From Bradyrhizobium embrapense (GTDB lineage Bacteria; Pseudomonadota; Alphaproteobacteria; Rhizobiales; Xanthobacteraceae), in assembly GCF_001189235.2 (NCBI RefSeq), contig NZ_LFIP02000002.1, positions 411-64,410 of the forward strand: a stretch of 64,000 nt of DNA, written 5' to 3'. The notes below the pieces were generated by a model. That model worked only from the letters and a program-made list of their open reading frames with translations. It ran no database searches and was not told the origin of the DNA. Positions 60,645-64,000 of this stretch are shown here, piece after piece (the first letter of the stretch is position 1; every line of letters begins with the position of its first letter). The translations under genes were made by a program, and so were the position numbers.

Positions 60645-61529
60645 TCACAGCGATTGCGACAGCGACTTCTTCAATGTCTTCAGCAGCGCCTGCACCGCGG
60701 CGGCGTTGATGCGGCGCTCGGGAACGGCGGCCTTCACCCACAGTTCCGGGATCGGAAACTCAGCGAGGATCGGCTGCAACGCGCCATCGCGCAACGCGTC
60801 GGCGACCAGATAATGCGACAGCAGCGCGATGCCGTTGCCGGCGATCGCGCTTTGTGTCAGCACGCGGCCCTCGTTCGACGAGAGAATTGGGCGGACCTGG
60901 ACATTGATGCGGCCGCGCGGTCCTTCGAACGGCCATTCCGGGCCGGTCGGCAGGAAGCTGAGGCAGCGATGATCGACCAGATCGCGCGGATGCTTCGGCG
61001 TGCCGTGCTTCTTGAGATACGCCGGCGACGCGCACAACAGCCGCGGCAGCCGGCACAGCGGCTCGTCGACGACCCCGCCGAAGGAATGCGGGAAGGCGCC
61101 GATCGCGATGTCGAAACCCTCGGTCACCGGATCGACCGGGCGGTCGATCATCACGATCTCCAGCTTCACGCTTCTGTTCTGCTTCTGGAAGATCGTGAAG
61201 GCATCGGCGAGCCGCGCCACCGTCAGCGAAGTCGGCGCTTTGACGCGCAGGTGATCGGTGAGATCGCGCTGCTTCTCGCCCATCCGCGACAAGAGATCGC
61301 CGACATCGGCGACCACGCCGCGGGCGCGATGGACGTATCGCTGCCCGGCCTCGGTCAGCCGCAGCTGGCGGGTCGAGCGCTGGAACAGCGCGGTGCCGAT
61401 CCGCTCCTCGAGCTGGGTGACGCGCTTGGCGACGACCGATGTCGCGACATTGAGCTTGCGCGCCGCGGCGGAGAAGCCTCCGGCGTCGGCGGTGGCGAGG
61501 AAGGCTTCGAGGTTGACCAGCGTATCCAT
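60645..61529 (-). CDS. LysR family regulator
   Basis: 294 residues, standard LysR length. N-terminal winged helix: NLEAFLATADAGGFSAAARKLNVATSVVAKRV in sequence (residues 6-37), followed by TQLEERIGTALFQRSTRQLRLT. The C-terminal inducer-binding domain follows (VKAPTSLTVARLADAF, GNGIALLSHYLVADAL). Divergent from the FAD oxidoreductase and binding-protein genes, which it probably controls; an inverted repeat lies between. Confidence 0.93.
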   Translation of the reverse strand: MDTLVNLEAFLATADAGGFSAAARKLNVATSVVAKRVTQLEERIGTALFQRSTRQLRLTEAGQRYVHRARGVVADVGDLLSRMGEKQRDLTDHLRVKAPTSLTVARLADAFTIFQKQNRSVKLEIVMIDRPVDPVTEGFDIAIGAFPHSFGGVVDEPLCRLPRLLCASPAYLKKHGTPKHPRDLVDHRCLSFLPTGPEWPFEGPRGRINVQVRPILSSNEGRVLTQSAIAGNGIALLSHYLVADALRDGALQPILAEFPIPELWVKAAVPERRINAAAVQALLKTLKKSLSQSL

Positions 61530-61582
61530 CTGCTCTCCCTGTAACTTTTCTCGATTCGCGAAAGCTGATTACATAATTTGGT

Positions 61583-61599
61583 GGATTGTACTGCAATCC
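61583..61599. promoter_or_regulatory. Inverted repeat between LysR and its divergent target
   Basis: GGATTG, 5-nt spacer, CAATCC. It lies 53 bp from the LysR start and 45 bp from the FAD oxidoreductase start, where a LysR site would sit. Only 6-bp arms, so the support is modest. Confidence 0.4.
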
Positions 61600-61643
61600 G
61601 CATCAATTCATAGTTGGCCCAATCAACTTTGTTCAGGGCGGAA

Positions 61644-63008
61644 ATGATGCTGATGAGCACGATCGAAGAGCCTGCGCGGCAGGTCCCCCTTTATGGCGAA
61701 TATGACGTCGTGGTGCTCGGCGGCGGTCCAGCCGGCATCGCGGCAGCCGTCGGCGCGGCGCGCGCCGGGCGGCGGACGCTGCTGATCGAGCGCTACGGCT
61801 TTCTCGGAGGCATGGGCACCGCCGCGGGCGTGACCAATTTCTGCGGCCTCCACGCCAACATTTACGGCGAGATGCACCGCGTGGTGCAGGGCATCGCCTC
61901 CGACCTCTTGGCGCGGATCGACCGGCTCGGCGGGCTGAACGCGCCGCATCTGATCCTCGGCAAGATCCTCGCGCAGGCCTACGACACCGCAGCTTACAAG
62001 ATCGCGGCGGACGATCTGCTGGCGCATCACAAGGTCGACGTCCTGTTCCATGCGCTTGGCGCCGGTGTCGTGATGGACGGCGCGCACATCCGCGCGCTGA
62101 TGGTGGAGACCAAGGCCGGCCGGCAGGCGGTCGTGGCCAGCATCTTCATCGATTGCTCCGGTGACGGCGACCTCGCGGTATGGGCGGGCGCGCCCTATGA
62201 GGTCGGCGACAACAAGGGCGGCATGCTCTACCCCTCGATGATGTTCCGCCTCAACGGCATCGATCCGGCGAAAGCCGGCGATGCCTGGCGGACCATCCCG
62301 GCGCTGATGGCGGAGGCGGAGGCTGCCGGCACCCATCAATTCCCGCGCAAATCCGCGATCGTGCGGCCGCAGAAATCGCAGATCGAATGGCGGGTAAATT
62401 TCACCCAGGTGACGCGGAGCGACGGCGGCGCCATTTCCGGGATCGATCCCGATGACATGACGCGCGGCGAGATCGAGGGCCGTCGCCAGGCGGTCGAGGC
62501 CTTCAAGTTCCTGCGCACGGTGCCGGGCTTCGAGAATTCCTACATCGTCGATCTGCCGCCGCAGCTCGGCATCCGCGAGACGCGGCGCGTGATCGGCGGC
62601 TACATGCTGTCAGGTGAGGACGTGCTGGGCTGCGCCTCGTTCGCCGACTCGATCGGCGTCAATGGCTGGCCGATGGAAAAGCATGTGCCGGGCGACGTGA
62701 CTTTCGAGTTTCCGCCGATCCCGGAGAGCCGCGGCTACAACGAGTTGCCGTACCGCATGCTGGTGCCTGACGGCGTCGATAACCTGCTTGTCGCCGGCCG
62801 CTGCGCGTCGATGACCCATGAGGGGCAATCGGCGGCGCGCGTCTCCGGTGCCTGTTTCGTGATGGGCGAGGCGGCGGGAACCGCGGCGGCGCTGGCGCTG
62901 TCGGGCAATACGATTCCGCGCGACATTTCCGTCGAAAAGTTGCAACAACAGCTCGGCAAACAGGGCGCGTTCATCGGCCGCGATCAGGCGGTGCCCGAAG
63001 GATTATGA
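61644..63008 (+). CDS. FAD-dependent oxidoreductase (FAD_oxidored family)
   Basis: 454 residues from the ATG at 61644; ATGs at 61647 and 61653 (MSTIEEP) are alternatives, the last with GGA 10 nt before. FAD motif VVLGGGPAGIAAAVGAARAG near 30-49, then RYGFLGGMGTAAGVTNFCG and IDCSGDGDLAVWAGAPYE, and C-terminal ESRGYNELPYRMLVPDGVDN with VAGRCASMTHEGQSAAR. This is the FAD-dependent family found beside ABC binding proteins in rhizobia. Substrate unknown. The binding-protein gene follows after 12 bp, so uptake and oxidation of one compound is likely. Confidence 0.9.
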   Translation: MMLMSTIEEPARQVPLYGEYDVVVLGGGPAGIAAAVGAARAGRRTLLIERYGFLGGMGTAAGVTNFCGLHANIYGEMHRVVQGIASDLLARIDRLGGLNAPHLILGKILAQAYDTAAYKIAADDLLAHHKVDVLFHALGAGVVMDGAHIRALMVETKAGRQAVVASIFIDCSGDGDLAVWAGAPYEVGDNKGGMLYPSMMFRLNGIDPAKAGDAWRTIPALMAEAEAAGTHQFPRKSAIVRPQKSQIEWRVNFTQVTRSDGGAISGIDPDDMTRGEIEGRRQAVEAFKFLRTVPGFENSYIVDLPPQLGIRETRRVIGGYMLSGEDVLGCASFADSIGVNGWPMEKHVPGDVTFEFPPIPESRGYNELPYRMLVPDGVDNLLVAGRCASMTHEGQSAARVSGACFVMGEAAGTAAALALSGNTIPRDISVEKLQQQLGKQGAFIGRDQAVPEGL

Positions 63009-63020
63009 GTGGAGACGGCA

Positions 63021-64000
63021 ATGAAGGGTTGGGCGCGGCTCGCACTCGCGGGTCTCCTGGTGTGGGCCGCGAGCGGCATCGCGCGGGCCGATGATCTCCT
63101 GAAAGCGAAGATCGGTGTCTTGCGGCTGTCGTCCTCGGCGCCGGTGTTCATCGCGCAGGACAAGGGCTATTTCCGCGATGCCGGCCTCGATGTCGAGCTG
63201 AAGTTCTTCGACGCGGCGCAGCCGATCGCGGTCGCGACCGCCTCAGGCGATGTCGATTTCGGCGTCACCGCCGTCACCGCAGGTCTCTACAATCTCGCCG
63301 GCAAGGGCACGCTGAAGGTGATCGGCGGCATGAGCCGCGAAAAGGCCGGCTATCCCCTGATCGGCTATTTCGCCAGCAACAATGCCTATGCGGCCGGCCT
63401 CAAGACGCCGAAGGATCTGGCCGGCAAGCGCGTGGCGGTGACCCAGGTCGGCTCCAGTTTCCATTACTCGCTCGGCCTGCTCGCCGACAAATACGGCTTC
63501 AGGCTGTCCGAGGTGAAGATCGTGCCGCTGCAATCGCTGTCGAATGCGGTCGCGGCGCTGAAGGGCGAAACCGTCGACGCGGCGCTGCTGCCGGTCTCGA
63601 CCGCGCGAACGCTGATCGATGCCAACGGCGCGAAGCTCCTTGGCTGGGTCGGCGACGAGACGCCGTGGCAGTTGGGCGCCATCTTCGCTTCGCCGAAGAC
63701 GCTGACCAATGCACAGCTGGTAACGAAGCTGCTCACCGCGCTCACCCGCGCCGACCACGAATATCACGACGTGATCCTGACTGCGATCAAGGACGGCGTG
63801 GCGCCGATCAACGACAAGACAAAGCCGCTGCTCGAGATCATCGCCAAGTACACCAATCTGCCGGTCGAGCAGGTGGTCGGCAACTGCGCCTATATCGATC
63901 CCGACGGCAAGCTCGACGTCAAGAACGTCGACAACCAGATCAAATGGCTGCAAGGGCAGGGGTTCGTCGACAAGGGCTTTGACGCGAACGCGATCATCGC
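63021..64000 (+). CDS. NMT1/SsuA-type ABC substrate-binding protein, 3' end beyond window
   Basis: About 326 residues are visible and the frame is open to the right edge. Signal peptide to about residue 23 (LAGLLVWAASGIARA). Mature part: KIGVLRLSSSAPVFIAQDKG, YFRDAGLDVELKFFDAAQPI, GDVDFGVTAVTAGLYNLAG and DLAGKRVAVTQVGSS, the pattern of NMT1/SsuA-like proteins that bind nitrate, sulfonates, taurine or thiamin precursors. GTGGAGACGGCA precedes the ATG. Permease and ATPase genes would be expected just to the right. Confidence 0.9.
   Translation, partial: MKGWARLALAGLLVWAASGIARADDLLKAKIGVLRLSSSAPVFIAQDKGYFRDAGLDVELKFFDAAQPIAVATASGDVDFGVTAVTAGLYNLAGKGTLKVIGGMSREKAGYPLIGYFASNNAYAAGLKTPKDLAGKRVAVTQVGSSFHYSLGLLADKYGFRLSEVKIVPLQSLSNAVAALKGETVDAALLPVSTARTLIDANGAKLLGWVGDETPWQLGAIFASPKTLTNAQLVTKLLTALTRADHEYHDVILTAIKDGVAPINDKTKPLLEIIAKYTNLPVEQVVGNCAYIDPDGKLDVKNVDNQIKWLQGQGFVDKGFDANAII

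Overview
The window is high-GC DNA from an alphaproteobacterium of the order Hyphomicrobiales, and gene content and repeats point to Bradyrhizobium or a close relative. Indicators are the chromosomal block rpmB / DUF3108 / SUV3-like helicase / S4 protein / fdxA / carD, two GGAAC-N16/17-CGTT promoters typical of the EcfG general stress response, a RegBA/ActSR-type redox two-component system, and several families of intergenic palindromic repeats. This assignment is inference from content; no 16S gene is present.

Layout. 1-980: the end of an ISNCY-type insertion sequence whose terminal 295 bp are tandemly duplicated. 1218-3026: a periplasmic binding protein and a small membrane protein among repeats. 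3027-9010: an AT-richer accessory island, transcribed leftward, carrying three genes with overlapping start and stop codons: an anti-phage-type dCTP deaminase (P-loop plus deaminase), a TIR-APAZ protein with an extra N-terminal domain, and a short MID-PIWI Argonaute. This is a SPARTA-type NADase defence system joined to a nucleotide-depleting deaminase, and it is the most interesting part of the window. It abuts the rpmB terminator.

9011-18030: housekeeping block with rpmB, DUF3108 protein, SUV3-like helicase, S4 RNA-binding protein, ferredoxin FdxA, CarD regulator and two stress genes with EcfG promoters. 18035-24955: leftward operon cyoABCD-surf1-actS-actR, a bo3-type quinol oxidase plus assembly factor plus redox sensor/regulator. 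25184-30392: MFS transporter, outer-membrane protein, c-type cytochrome, M48 lipoprotein protease, nuclease-like secreted protein. 30561-38716: an acyl-CoA catabolic region (binding protein, enoyl-CoA hydratases, VOC protein, ADP-forming CoA ligase, two acyl-CoA dehydrogenases). 39069-48000: lactonase-like MBL protein, SDR, envelope stress proteins, a ketopantoate-reductase-like protein, CAP-domain protein, LuxR and TetR regulators and a Baeyer-Villiger-type monooxygenase divergent from the TetR gene.

48069-64000: tRNA-Arg(CCT), TPR protein, aspartase, a D-amino-acid-oxidase-like protein whose conserved segments are in circularly permuted order, a berberine-bridge-type oxidase cut by an in-frame stop, a RoxA-like di-haem cytochrome, hydrolase, SDR / ketopantoate-reductase-like / crotonase genes, and a LysR regulator divergent from an FAD oxidoreductase and an NMT1-type binding protein that runs off the right edge. 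Apart from the defence island and the insertion sequence, most of the window reads as ordinary chromosome.
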